35,018 nt of DNA from contig JAJPIR010000154.1 in the NCBI GenBank assembly GCA_021324675.1, forward strand, positions 1 through 35,018. Reading direction: 5' to 3'. A model generated the notes under the pieces. The model was not told the DNA's origin, made no database searches, and saw only the letters and a list, made by a program, of their open reading frames with translations. This DNA is from Actinomycetota bacterium. Lineage in GTDB: Bacteria > Actinomycetota > Actinomycetes > Mycobacteriales > Pseudonocardiaceae. The number at the start of each line of letters is the position of its first letter. The stretch's first letter is position 1. This document shows positions 17,768-25,777 of this stretch, one piece after another. The position numbers and the translations under genes are program-made.

Positions 17768-19192
17768 TCAGCCAAGATCTTCTTCGCCGAGGCGGTGCAC
17801 CCGGACCAGGTTGGTGGAGCCCACGGTGCCCGGGGGTGATCCGGCCACAATCACCACAAGATCGCCCGGCTCGTAGCGCTCAATGGACAGCACCGCTTGG
17901 TCGACCAGGCGGACCATCGCGTCAGTGGTATCCACGCGGGGGACGAGAAAGGTCTCAGTGCCCCAGGTCAGCGCCAGTTGGTTGCGCACTGCGGGTTCGG
18001 GGGTGAAGGCCAGCAGCGGCAGGCGGGGGTGCAGCCGGGACAGCCGGCGGGCGGTGTCGCCAGACTGGGTAAATGCCACCAGGGCCTTGGCCTCCAGCCG
18101 CTCACCGATATCGCGGGCGGCGTAAGCCAGCACGCCACGCTTGGTTCGGGGCACGTGGTTGAGCGGAGGCACGGTGGCAAAACTGGACTCGACAGCCTCG
18201 ACGATGCGGCTCATCGTCTTCACCGACTCGATCGGGTACCGACCCACGCTCGTCTCCCCAGACAGCATGACCGCATCAGCACCGTCGAGCACCGCGTTGG
18301 CCACGTCGGAAGCCTCGGCTCGGGTGGGTCGAGCATTGTCGATCATGGAATCGAGCATCTGGGTGGCCACGATGATCGGTTTAGCGTTTTCCCTAGCGAT
18401 CTGGATGGCCCGCTTCTGCACCAGCGGTACATTCTCCAGGGGCAGCTCCACCCCGAGATCACCGCGGGCGACCATCATTCCGTCGAAGGCCAGGACGATC
18501 GCCTCGAGGTTGTCCACCGCCTCAGGTTTTTCCAATTTGGCAATCACCGGCAGCCGGCCGCCCGGCACCTGGTCCATTGTGCGGTGCACCAGTTCGATAT
18601 CAGCTGGCGAACGGACGAACGACAGCGCGACCAGATCCACCCGCAGCTGTAGTGCGAACTCCAGATCGGCGATGTCCTTAGCCGACAGCGCAGGCACCGA
18701 GACGTTCATTCCTGGTAGCGACAGTCCCTTGTGATCGCTGACCGCGCCACCCTCGACAACGTCACAGACCACATCGCGGTCCTCGACCTTGCGCACCAGC
18801 AGGGCGACCTTGCCGTCATCGACAAGCATGACGTCGCCTGCGCGGGCATCGTCGGCCAACCCGGCATACGTGGTCGAGACCCGGTCGTGAGTGCCGGGGA
18901 CGTCGTCGACAGTCACCCGCACCACATCGCCACTGCGCCAGTCCACCTGGCCAGCCGCAAACCGCCCCAACCGGATCTTCGGCCCCTGCAAGTCCGCCAG
19001 GATCCCGACTGCCCTGCCACAATCGTCGCTGGCTCGCCGGACCATCGAGTACACCCGGGAGTGCTCATCGTGGGTACCGTGGCTGAAATTCAGGCGGGCC
19101 ACATCCATCCCCGCCGCCACCAGAGCCCGGATCTTTTGGGGGGTTGCGGTAGCCGGGCCAATCGTGCAAACGATCTTCGCGCGTCGAGACAC
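17768..19192 (-). CDS. pyk: pyruvate kinase
   Basis: A 474-residue full-length pyruvate kinase, catalysing the last glycolytic step from phosphoenolpyruvate and ADP to pyruvate and ATP. The N-terminal KIVCTIGPA, the ADLQGPKIRLGRF segment, the catalytic Lys in VIAKLEKPEA, the metal-binding MVARGDLGVELP signature and the DAVMLSGETSVGRYP loop are all present. The C-terminal allosteric domain ends in VHRLGEEDLG. The start is GTG at 19192; the Shine-Dalgarno is weak. It is a single transcription unit. Its product pyruvate is also what the lut system makes from lactate, but they are not linked here. Confidence 0.97.
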   Translation of the reverse strand: MSRRAKIVCTIGPATATPQKIRALVAAGMDVARLNFSHGTHDEHSRVYSMVRRASDDCGRAVGILADLQGPKIRLGRFAAGQVDWRSGDVVRVTVDDVPGTHDRVSTTYAGLADDARAGDVMLVDDGKVALLVRKVEDRDVVCDVVEGGAVSDHKGLSLPGMNVSVPALSAKDIADLEFALQLRVDLVALSFVRSPADIELVHRTMDQVPGGRLPVIAKLEKPEAVDNLEAIVLAFDGMMVARGDLGVELPLENVPLVQKRAIQIARENAKPIIVATQMLDSMIDNARPTRAEASDVANAVLDGADAVMLSGETSVGRYPIESVKTMSRIVEAVESSFATVPPLNHVPRTKRGVLAYAARDIGERLEAKALVAFTQSGDTARRLSRLHPRLPLLAFTPEPAVRNQLALTWGTETFLVPRVDTTDAMVRLVDQAVLSIERYEPGDLVVIVAGSPPGTVGSTNLVRVHRLGEEDLG

Positions 19193-19388
19193 GGCGACAG
19201 GTTAGCTGCGGTGCTTTACGTCGATGTATCGGCCGCATCGCGGCTGGCCGTCTTCCAGTGCGTGAGGTGCCGGGATCGGCTGCTCGGGTCACCTCGCTCG
19301 CGCCCTCCCGTGAATGACGAAAAAGTTCGGAAGACTCGACTTGGCCCTGATTTTGATTCCGTCTGCCAGAGCTGTGATAGGAGATCGG

Positions 19389-19487
19389 ATGTTGAGGGCG
19401 GGCAGGGTGATGGTGGCGCGGCGGACATTTCTGCAGGTAGCTGGTGCTCTAGCGGGTAGCGTGCTGGTTCCAGCTCCAGCCCGGTAA
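19389..19487 (+). pseudogene. truncated Tat signal peptide ORF
   Basis: A 32-residue reading consisting of almost nothing but a twin-arginine signal: VARRTFLQVAGALAGS, a hydrophobic stretch, then VPAPAR and a stop. It has GGAG six bases before the ATG at 19389, so it looks translatable. A second ATG at 19410 is also possible. The mature protein is missing: after the stop at 19487 the DNA is the antisense of the RsbW-like gene that ends at 19493. It is most simply the 5' remnant of an exported protein gene, cut off by a deletion or rearrangement. Confidence 0.55.
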
Positions 19488-19492
19488 GTGCA

Positions 19493-19945
19493 TTACCGCT
19501 GCCCCGCGCGAAGGTGCACCTTGGTGCCGCACGCGGTGTGCTCCAGCTGGGTGTCAGTGGTCAGGGCGTGCATGACGGTCAGCCCGCGGCCCCGGTAACT
19601 GGCTTCGGTCGACGGGGGTCGCCAGCGGCCTTGGTCGGCCACCGTGATCAGCAGGCTGTCCTGATGCAGGCGTGCTACCAGCCGCATAACCGGGCGGGGG
19701 TGGTCCGGCGGGTAAGCGTGCTCGACGACGTTGGCCAGGGCTTCATAGGCAGCCAAGGTGAGGTCATCACGCAAGGACCTCTCCACCCCCACGGCCTGCA
19801 GCCAGTTCTGCAAGGCAATCCGCAGCTGCCGGGCGTGCTGGGCGTCGGCGTCGGCGACGAGATCAAGCGGCGCCATGGGGTGGTGGACAGTCGGTGCCCG
19901 GTCCTCGGGTGAGGGAGAAATCATGGTCGCGGTGGGGGAAAACAT
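19493..19945 (-). CDS. RsbW-like ATP-binding anti-sigma regulator
   Basis: A 150-residue HATPase_c_2 protein of the RsbW/SpoIIAB type. Visible motifs are the N box (YEALANVVEHAY near residue 70), the G1-type ADQGRWRPP and the G2-type RGRGLTVM. Such proteins bind a sigma factor or phosphorylate a STAS antagonist, and many actinomycete paralogues are stand-alone. The ATG at 19945 follows GAGGG seven bases upstream. A GGGTAT with GTGTG 15 bases before it lies upstream, resembling a sigma-B/F promoter. It ends six bases from the truncated Tat ORF. Three STAS proteins in the window are candidate partners; no sigma factor gene is present. Confidence 0.88.
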   Translation of the reverse strand: MFSPTATMISPSPEDRAPTVHHPMAPLDLVADADAQHARQLRIALQNWLQAVGVERSLRDDLTLAAYEALANVVEHAYPPDHPRPVMRLVARLHQDSLLITVADQGRWRPPSTEASYRGRGLTVMHALTTDTQLEHTACGTKVHLRAGQR

Positions 19946-19985
19946 GTCTCAACCCTCTCTCCTCCTTACGGCGTCGTGCAAAGAC

Positions 19986-20011
19986 ATACCCAAACGGGGA
20001 GCGCGCCACAC
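19986..20011 (-). promoter_or_regulatory. candidate sigma-B/F-type promoter of the RsbW-like gene
   Basis: On the minus strand GTGTG (20011-20007) is followed after 15 bases by GGGTAT (19991-19986). The -10 is a perfect match to the mycobacterial SigF and Streptomyces sigma-B consensus; the -35 differs by one base from GTTTG. It lies about 40 bases before the ATG at 19945. Confidence 0.5.
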
Positions 20012-20024
20012 ATGTTTGCTGCGC

Positions 20025-20537
20025 TCAGCTACCGCCGAGGAGCCGGTCACCTGTTGGATCACCCAGCATCGTGCCGGTTTCAAGCTGCTTTTCGGCGAAG
20101 TAAACCGCGATGTGGTTGTTGTTGTACTTCGGAATCTCGACGTAACCCGTCTTTTCGAACAGCACGCGGCTATGTACCTGGGCCGGGCCCGCGTCTAGCC
20201 GGACGCGCCGGTAGCCGAGCTTGCGGCCGGCGTCCTCCAGCGCCGCCAGCAGCGCGCGGCCGACTCCGCGGGAGCGTGCCTCAGGGACCACATACATCCG
20301 TTTGATTTCGCAGATCCCTGCTTGCAGGCGGCGCAAGCCGCCGACCGCGATGGGACGCTCGTCCTCGTACCCGACCAGGAAGATGCCCTCGGGCGGCATC
20401 ATCTCATCTGGCGTCGTGACCGAGCCCGGGCGCACGACCCGGCCCGGGTACTGCGCGTTGAACAGGTCGTTGAGCTCGCGCAGCAGCTCTCGGCCGGGCG
20501 ATTCGTCGGACCTGCTCGGGCGGAACTCGACGACCAT
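20025..20537 (-). CDS. GNAT family N-acetyltransferase
   Basis: A 170-residue GNAT enzyme. The acetyl-CoA binding motif A is clear (KRMYVVPEARSRGVGRALL, with the R-x-x-G-x-G/A loop), preceded by the IAVGGLRRL strand and followed by a YRRVRLDAGPAQ strand and the VLFEKTGYVEI segment. It transfers an acetyl group from acetyl-CoA to an amine; the substrate is unknown. The ATG at 20537 is followed by a normal N-terminal strand (VVEFRPSR). It lies downstream of the beta-propeller gene on the same strand with about 90 bases between, which include a hairpin, so co-transcription is uncertain. Confidence 0.88.
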   Translation of the reverse strand: MVVEFRPSRSDESPGRELLRELNDLFNAQYPGRVVRPGSVTTPDEMMPPEGIFLVGYEDERPIAVGGLRRLQAGICEIKRMYVVPEARSRGVGRALLAALEDAGRKLGYRRVRLDAGPAQVHSRVLFEKTGYVEIPKYNNNHIAVYFAEKQLETGTMLGDPTGDRLLGGS

Positions 20538-20621
20538 GTCGTTATCCTGCCGCCTTCTGGGCCTTGTCCAGCGCAGACCGAAGACCGAAGACGGTTTTGT
20601 GTCTGTGTCGGCAGTTGCCCG

Positions 20622-20640
20622 GGTATCAGCGGGTGATACC
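20622..20640 (-). terminator. hairpin at the end of the beta-propeller gene
   Basis: GGTATCA (20622-20628) and TGATACC (20634-20640) are exact inverted copies with a five-base loop, overlapping the stop codon at 20626. The stem is short and lacks a T-tract. Confidence 0.35.
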
Positions 20641-21819
20641 GGTGTGTCCCAGCGAGTAGCGCCCGGGTTGCGGCCACACGATCAGTCCGTGCGGGCCGCT
20701 ACCGACCGGGATCTTCCGGATCAGCGCGCCGTCGACGGTGGACAGCACGTAGACGGCGTTGTCATAACGACCAGACAGCCACAACTGGGTGCCATCGGCA
20801 GTGAGATTGCCCATGTCAGGGCTGCCGCCGCCGGGAATGTTCCACTTGGTGACCGGTTCGGCGGTGCCGGCGTCGAGCACGCTGACGCTGCCTTCTCCCC
20901 GGTTGGAAACGAAGAGTCGCTTGGCGTCGCGGGACAGGTAGAGCCCGTGCGCGCAGCGGCCGGTCGGGACAAACCGCTGCACCGTCGTCGCCGCGCGGTC
21001 GAGCACCCATACCCCACCGCTGTCGCAGTCGGCCACGTAATAAGCAGAGCCGTCCGGCGCGAGCTTGACGTCCTGGGGGCCCATGTGGGTATGCCGGGCC
21101 GGTAGGGGGATGACCCGCAACAGCTGGCGGGAGGCGACGTCCACCACGGCGACTGCGCCGGCGAATTCGCAGCTGAACACGGCGGTGCGACCGTCAGCAG
21201 AGAAGTCGGCATGGTTGATGCCGGCGCAGGCTGGGGCCGGCGTAACGTCGCGCTGGGCCCAGCTGTGCGGGTCGTACCAGACCAGTTCGCGGCGAGCCTC
21301 CGCCACCGAGATCGCATACCTCCCATCCGGGGTGAAATACATGTTGTACGGGTCGATGACGGGGATCTGCTGGCCGGGAAGCCCGGTTTTCGGGTCGAAA
21401 GGCAGCAGGTGGTTGTCGCGGGAATCGGTGACGTAGAGCGTCCGCATGTCGTAGGCAGGCACAACGTGTTGCGGCTGCCGCCCCGCCGGGTAGCGGGCTA
21501 GCACCGCGAATGTTGCCGGATCGATCACCCATACCTGGCCCGAATTGGTCTGCGGCACGTAGACCAGTGGCCGGTCCTGCCGCACGGCAGCGGACAGCAT
21601 CCCGGCGCCGGCGGCGGCGTAGACGTTGTGCGGATCGGTGACTACCGGCATATCGGGCAGCACGTGCACGGCGGATCCGGGGGGTGCCCCGCGGGGTTGC
21701 TCTGGCGTGCCAGATTGATGCACGGGCGCGCCGGAGCGCGGGGTCGGGTTAAGCCCGCCCAGGGCCGCCAGCACCGCGAGCATGAGCACGAACAGCAGCA
21801 GCAGTTTTCGACGCGGCAT
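20626..21819 (-). CDS. exported YncE-like beta-propeller protein
   Basis: A 397-residue protein with an N-terminal membrane-targeting segment (RRKLLLLFVLMLAVLAALGG) but no lipobox Cys, so it is either Sec-exported or membrane-anchored. From about residue 60 it shows repeated propeller blades of the YVPQTNSGQVWVIDPAT, LYVTDSRDNHLLPFD, YYVADCDSGGVWVLDRA and LFVSNRGEGSVSVLDA type, about six or seven in all. This is the YncE/PQQ-like or surface-layer beta-propeller family; many have no known enzyme activity. It may be accompanied upstream by a tiny Cys-rich ORF. The function is unknown. Confidence 0.85.
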   Translation of the reverse strand: MPRRKLLLLFVLMLAVLAALGGLNPTPRSGAPVHQSGTPEQPRGAPPGSAVHVLPDMPVVTDPHNVYAAAGAGMLSAAVRQDRPLVYVPQTNSGQVWVIDPATFAVLARYPAGRQPQHVVPAYDMRTLYVTDSRDNHLLPFDPKTGLPGQQIPVIDPYNMYFTPDGRYAISVAEARRELVWYDPHSWAQRDVTPAPACAGINHADFSADGRTAVFSCEFAGAVAVVDVASRQLLRVIPLPARHTHMGPQDVKLAPDGSAYYVADCDSGGVWVLDRAATTVQRFVPTGRCAHGLYLSRDAKRLFVSNRGEGSVSVLDAGTAEPVTKWNIPGGGSPDMGNLTADGTQLWLSGRYDNAVYVLSTVDGALIRKIPVGSGPHGLIVWPQPGRYSLGHTGITR

Positions 21820-21845
21820 GGTTCAGCCCAGCAGGTCCGAGCTGT

Positions 21846-21947
21846 TCATATCGGGCCACCGCCGCCACATTGCGAGCACTCCTCACCGCCTCTCGCTGGG
21901 GATTCTGCATCGCACAGCATGCCGCAGACCTGACATCTCCAGCTCAA
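21846..21947 (-). CDS. possible mini zinc-ribbon protein
   Basis: A short minus-strand reading ends in five cysteines arranged C-x2-C-x3-C and, eleven residues on, C-x2-C, a rubredoxin/zinc-ribbon-like spacing (begins WRCQVCGMLC, ends ECSQCGGGG). Coding-like third positions extend upstream to about 22095 without a stop, but there is no ATG or GTG; TTG at 21947 is the only ordinary start, giving 33 residues. It lies 26 bases before the beta-propeller gene on the same strand. It could be a real very small protein or the tail of a lost gene. Confidence 0.35.
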   Translation of the reverse strand: MSWRCQVCGMLCDAESPARGGEECSQCGGGGPI

Positions 21948-22117
21948 CTCGTGGATTGATGTTTCGTTTCGTCCGAGTCCGATGGCGACTAACCTGGCCC
22001 CACGCCACCCTGCGGCCCTGACAATTGGCGCACCGTGCAGCCGAGCATCAACTGGGACAGTCGATGAGGCGGGCGGGCCCCGGGACCACGGCCAAAACTA
22101 CGGCGAAGGGCCACACC

Positions 22118-22906
22118 ATGCTGACGATCACATCTTTACCGGGCGCTCCGAACTGGCTCGACCTGGGCAGCCCTGACCTCGATGCGAGCTGTGCCTTCTA
22201 CTGCGCCGTCCTGGGCTGGGAGTTCCGTTCCGCCGGACCGGACGCGGGTCGCTACGGCTTCTTCCTGCTTGACGGCAAGACGGTCGCAGGCCTCGGCCCG
22301 CTGACCGAAGAGGGCGCGGACGCCTCTTGGACAGTGTATTTTCACACTCCTGACGCCGACGCCACCGCCAAGACTGTGGAAGAGGCCGGCGGCACCACCC
22401 GCGTCCGCCCGATGGACGTCTTCACCTACGGGCGGATGGCCGGCTTCACCGACCCCACCGGCGCGGACTTTGCCGTCTGGCAGCCCAGCGAGACCAACGG
22501 CCTGGAAGCCGTCAACACCCCTGGCGCTCTGTTCTGGACGGAGCTTTACACCATCGACGCCGCTGCGGCGCAGGAGTTCTACCGCTCCGTGTTCTCCTGG
22601 CAGGCGACCGATATGGAGATGGGCGAGGGCCTGATCTATTCGGTCCTGCGCCCGTCCGGCACCGGCGAGGAGGCGGCCCACGGCGGGCTAATGCAACTGC
22701 CCCAGGAGAATATCGACGCGGGATCCAGGTCGGAGTGGCATCCGTACTTCGAGGTACATGACTGCGATGCCACGGCCGCCATTGCCGTTGAGGCCGGAGC
22801 CACCGTCCTCATTCCGCCCGCCGACGCGGAACGCATCGGCCGCCTGGCCATGTTCCTCGATCCCTTCGGTGCCCCCTTCGCCGTCATCAAAAGCGCCATG
22901 ACCTGA
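22118..22906 (+). CDS. double VOC (glyoxalase/bleomycin-resistance) protein, CFP32-like
   Basis: A 262-residue protein with two consecutive VOC modules: residues about 8-125 (NWLDLGSPDLDASCAFYCAVLGW ... ) and about 135-260 (GALFWTELYTIDAAAAQEFYRSVFSW ...). This arrangement and the PNWLDLGSPD and FWTEL starts match the actinobacterial family containing M. tuberculosis Rv0577 (CFP32/TB27.3). The VOC fold binds metal or small ligands; the M. tuberculosis homologue has been linked to the methylglyoxal and vitamin B6 pathways. The ATG at 22118 has GAAGGG seven bases before it; a longer reading from 22025 lacks support. It ends with no close downstream partner. Confidence 0.9.
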   Translation: MLTITSLPGAPNWLDLGSPDLDASCAFYCAVLGWEFRSAGPDAGRYGFFLLDGKTVAGLGPLTEEGADASWTVYFHTPDADATAKTVEEAGGTTRVRPMDVFTYGRMAGFTDPTGADFAVWQPSETNGLEAVNTPGALFWTELYTIDAAAAQEFYRSVFSWQATDMEMGEGLIYSVLRPSGTGEEAAHGGLMQLPQENIDAGSRSEWHPYFEVHDCDATAAIAVEAGATVLIPPADAERIGRLAMFLDPFGAPFAVIKSAMT

Positions 22907-23055
22907 CGGGGTGGCAGCCGGGCACGCAGGTCTGCCTGGCGCTGCGCGGTGCGGCGAACAGCTTCGGCGCTGAGAGCAGCTGGCCATCCCATACCGGACA
23001 TTTCCTCGACCACCGGCTGGGCGCGGAGTTACCAAACTCGCGCTCTGGCGGTTTG

Positions 23056-23421
23056 ATGGGCGCCATGGACGATTCCGACCACAACACCCGGTCCAGCATG
23101 CCCGCTGTGGTTGCCGCGCGGCCAGTGATAAGCACCCGTCGGGCGGCGCAGCGACTCACCCGATGGCACTCCAGCGGGCTTCCCGATCGGCTACGCCGTG
23201 GAAGCCAGCACCCCGCGGTGATCGGCTCCCTGGCCACCGCAGCCGGGCTGCTGCTCCACGCCGGCTTGCGTTGGGCTTTGACCTCGCAGGGCCAGTCCAC
23301 CGCGATGGGAGGATCCGCGATCATCCCGACGCCCTCGACGATGGAGCCCGGCGAAGCATTAATGCAATTCAGCCGTACCGTCGTGGTCGAGACCTGGACT
23401 GTGCGCAGCCGCCGGATCTGA
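23056..23421 (+). CDS. hypothetical protein with one hydrophobic segment
   Basis: A 121-residue product I do not recognise. The first half is basic and polar. A hydrophobic segment follows at about residues 53-74 (VIGSLATAAGLLLHAGLRWAL). The tail is about 45 residues and ends in a VVVETWTVRSRR strand-like sequence. The pattern suggests a small membrane-associated protein. ATG codons at 23056 and 23065 are both possible and neither has a clear ribosome site. It converges on the histidine-phosphatase-like gene with 29 bases between, which supports a real gene on this strand. Confidence 0.5.
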   Translation: MGAMDDSDHNTRSSMPAVVAARPVISTRRAAQRLTRWHSSGLPDRLRRGSQHPAVIGSLATAAGLLLHAGLRWALTSQGQSTAMGGSAIIPTPSTMEPGEALMQFSRTVVVETWTVRSRRI

Positions 23422-23450
23422 CATCCTCTGTGCTCGGGGATGGCTGGCGT

Positions 23451-24251
23451 TCATCGCGTCGCCGGAGTTGGAGCCGGGGAGATCACCGCCTGCAGCAGCG
23501 TTGGCCAGGCGGACTCCCCGATCCGTGCCAGCAGGGTGGCCTTTCCGGCCGGCCCGGGGCGGAACACAGCGGTCTCACCGGGACCCAGGTCGTGCAGAAC
23601 GGCGGGCTGTGGCGCGGGGATGTCCAGAATGCTCGACACCAACACGACGTTCGTGCCGGCCGGTGGTGCTTCGGCCAGGACCTGCAGCGTGGCGCGCTGC
23701 TGGGCTGCTGCACCCCCGCGACCTACCCAGGTGCTGGAGGCGTCTAACCGGTCATCGGTGGTTATCGGAGCGATGCGTAACAAGCGCCCCGTGGTCTCGG
23801 TGCGGCACAGCCGAGCGGTACGCACCGCGGCGATCGGCAGGTGCAACGCGCGTATCGCTGCCCCAATCTGCTTGGCATGCTGGCGGCCGGTGTCGGTCAG
23901 CGTGCTCTGCGCGGCGCAGTCATGTGCGGCTGCTTGCTCGAGGGTGACTGTTCCAGACCGATCGTCGCGCTCGGTATGACGCATCCAGAGCACCAACCCG
24001 CCGGTACGCAGCGCTTGCACCAGGACGGCGCCTCGCAGCGGGCCGGTGATGTCCGTGGTATTGATGGTCGGCTCCGCCGGCGGTGTGGGCTCCGGGGTGA
24101 CCGGCGGTGATGTCGACTCTCCCGGCGCTGTGGTGGTTGGGATGGTTCGCGATGCGGCCGGAGAGCCACCGCCGCACCCGGTGAGCACGACGTTCATGGT
24201 GACCAGCACCCCGATCACAGCCGGACGGACATGGTGACCATGGCGTCGCAT
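23451..24251 (-). CDS. histidine-phosphatase-superfamily lipoprotein, probable pseudoenzyme
   Basis: A 266-residue predicted lipoprotein: signal with lipobox LTGC (Cys26), a Pro/Thr-rich linker (residues 32-70), then a phosphoglycerate-mutase-like domain. The first catalytic region is WMRHTERDD (Arg91-His92), followed by DCAAQSTLTDTG and a RLCRTETTGRLL region holding the second Arg. The second catalytic His normally sits in a VVLVSH or VLVTH motif; here the strand reads VVLVSSILDI, with Ser at 207. The protein is therefore probably inactive as a phosphatase or uses different chemistry. It is expected at the outer face of the membrane. It is a single gene with no close same-strand partner. Confidence 0.82.
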   Translation of the reverse strand: MRRHGHHVRPAVIGVLVTMNVVLTGCGGGSPAASRTIPTTTAPGESTSPPVTPEPTPPAEPTINTTDITGPLRGAVLVQALRTGGLVLWMRHTERDDRSGTVTLEQAAAHDCAAQSTLTDTGRQHAKQIGAAIRALHLPIAAVRTARLCRTETTGRLLRIAPITTDDRLDASSTWVGRGGAAAQQRATLQVLAEAPPAGTNVVLVSSILDIPAPQPAVLHDLGPGETAVFRPGPAGKATLLARIGESAWPTLLQAVISPAPTPATR

Positions 24252-24329
24252 CAGCCCACCTTGCCCGAGTCAGCCATGGTCAACGCAACTGCCTCCGCTC
24301 TGTGACCAGGTGGTGATTGTGGCGGTGCG

Positions 24330-25322
24330 CTATCGACGTTCATCAACAGAACGAGGACCGGGGTGGCCGTGGTGCCATTCCAGCACCGCAACGAACATGG
24401 CCCGGCGGGTGGAGCCGGTGAAGGCGTGGAACACCAGGAAATCCTGCCCGTGCGTGTGCACCACGTCCTGCCCGCCCGGGTTCTGGTACGCGCCGTCGAG
24501 CGTGTTCTGGTTGAGCAGCTGGCCGGTGTGTTTGACGAACTGATCGCACAGTGCGTCCGCGGTCGCGTAATTGACGAAGTAGCGACCGCTGTTGTAGGCG
24601 TTGCCCGAGTAGAACAGCACGTAGGTGCCGCCGTGGCGGATTATCGCCGGCGCCTCCACGATGTGGTCTTCGTCGGTCCGGTCCGCCTGGATCAGTGCCC
24701 GCCGGTCTCCGATCGTTTCGGTGCCGTCGGTGGTCAGCTGTTGCAGCCAGATGGTGTCGTTTCCCTCGCGGCTGGCGGTGTAGAGCAGGTATTGCGCGCC
24801 GTCGCTGTCGGTGAACGGCTTCGGGTCGACGGCATTGACATCACCGGGCCGGCACACCAGCGGTTGCGATCCGATCGAGCGGAACGGACCTCCTGGTACC
24901 CGTGCTCGGGCGACCCCGATGCAGTGGGTGCGCTGGTTGGCCGAGCGGGCAGTGAAATACAGCAGGTAGCCATCGTGGCCGGTAGCGGTCACCGCTGGAG
25001 CCCACACACTGCCCGCTCCGGCGCTGGTATCCACCCAGGCCGGCAGCTCCGGCATGGCGTCGTGGGCGTCGCTCCACTGACCGGTCAGGCTGCTCGAGCG
25101 ACGAACCGGAACGTGAAGAGTCTTGATCCCGTAGCGGCTGTTCGTGGAGTAGGCGTAGTAATGGTGGCCGACCGACAGCACCGTCGGGTCAGCGAAATCG
25201 TGCGGTATCGACGGCCCGATCGGCGGCGGCAACCCCGCTCCTGTGGTGGTGGCGACCACCGCGGCGACCGCCGGCACGGTGATCAGCGGGTTCGTCCACC
25301 TGCGATCCGGTAACCAAGGCAT
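24330..25322 (-). CDS. exported glycoside hydrolase family 43-like protein
   Basis: A 330-residue five-bladed beta-propeller of the GH43 type. An N-terminal hydrophobic segment (about residues 11-28) suggests Sec export. The GH43 catalytic layout is visible: general base Asp in HDFADPTVL, the pKa-modulating Asp in VNAVDPKPFTD, and a Glu in HIVEAPAII as the likely general acid. Intervening blades show SVWAPAV and YLLYTASREGNDTIW. Members hydrolyse arabinose- or xylose-containing polysaccharides. The ATG at 25322 is chosen because the extension to 25388 would put residues in front of the signal peptide. Confidence 0.82.
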   Translation of the reverse strand: MPWLPDRRWTNPLITVPAVAAVVATTTGAGLPPPIGPSIPHDFADPTVLSVGHHYYAYSTNSRYGIKTLHVPVRRSSSLTGQWSDAHDAMPELPAWVDTSAGAGSVWAPAVTATGHDGYLLYFTARSANQRTHCIGVARARVPGGPFRSIGSQPLVCRPGDVNAVDPKPFTDSDGAQYLLYTASREGNDTIWLQQLTTDGTETIGDRRALIQADRTDEDHIVEAPAIIRHGGTYVLFYSGNAYNSGRYFVNYATADALCDQFVKHTGQLLNQNTLDGAYQNPGGQDVVHTHGQDFLVFHAFTGSTRRAMFVAVLEWHHGHPGPRSVDERR

Positions 25323-25777
25323 CGCGACGAAACTAACCCGCCCGCTGCAGGCGCCCCCGGGTGGCCCAGGCAGCCGGTAGCCCAGCAATTACAGAGGGTT
25401 TAAGTGTCCCGGGAGTGGGGTAACTGTCAGCAACCACACAGTCACGGCTGGAGGTTACGTGAGGGAAGGAGGGGCGAGCTGGCGACAACGCTAACTCTGG
25501 CCACCCTGGCGAGGACAGGACCGGCTGTGCTCCCATACCTGCACCTCGTGGGGTTTGCCGCCACAGGCTGAAAAGCGCATGGCGTACCTGACATTTTTAT
25601 TTGTCGACAGTATGGCGGCAACTGCATGGCGACTTAACTAAAGATGAAGCATCGAGGTAGCGGCGACTGCGGTCAAAGAAACTTGACGAACGGGTTTGAG
25701 CCGGTATCTGACGGGTATTTCTCTGGCATCGGCGAACCGCAGCTCGTCCCGTGCAGCGAGACAGAGGAGGAATCGTC
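25323..25777. other. 455-bp divergent promoter region
   Basis: No gene is supported. The left part serves the GH43-like gene (minus strand) and the right part the conjugative-domain gene (plus strand). GC content falls noticeably between about 25590 and 25680. Confidence 0.5.
25694..25718 (+). promoter_or_regulatory. near-perfect sigma-B/F-type promoter
   Basis: GTTTG at 25694 and GGGTAT at 25713 with 15 bases between GTTT and GGGTAT reproduce the GTTT-N15-17-GGGTAT consensus of mycobacterial SigF and Streptomyces sigma-B. It lies about 60 bases before the ATG at 25778, which has GAGGAGG upstream. Confidence 0.6.

Noticed and set aside
22136-22681. 181-residue minus-strand open frame within the VOC gene
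   Set aside because: It is the antisense of a well-supported gene, as expected with strong G/C third-position bias.
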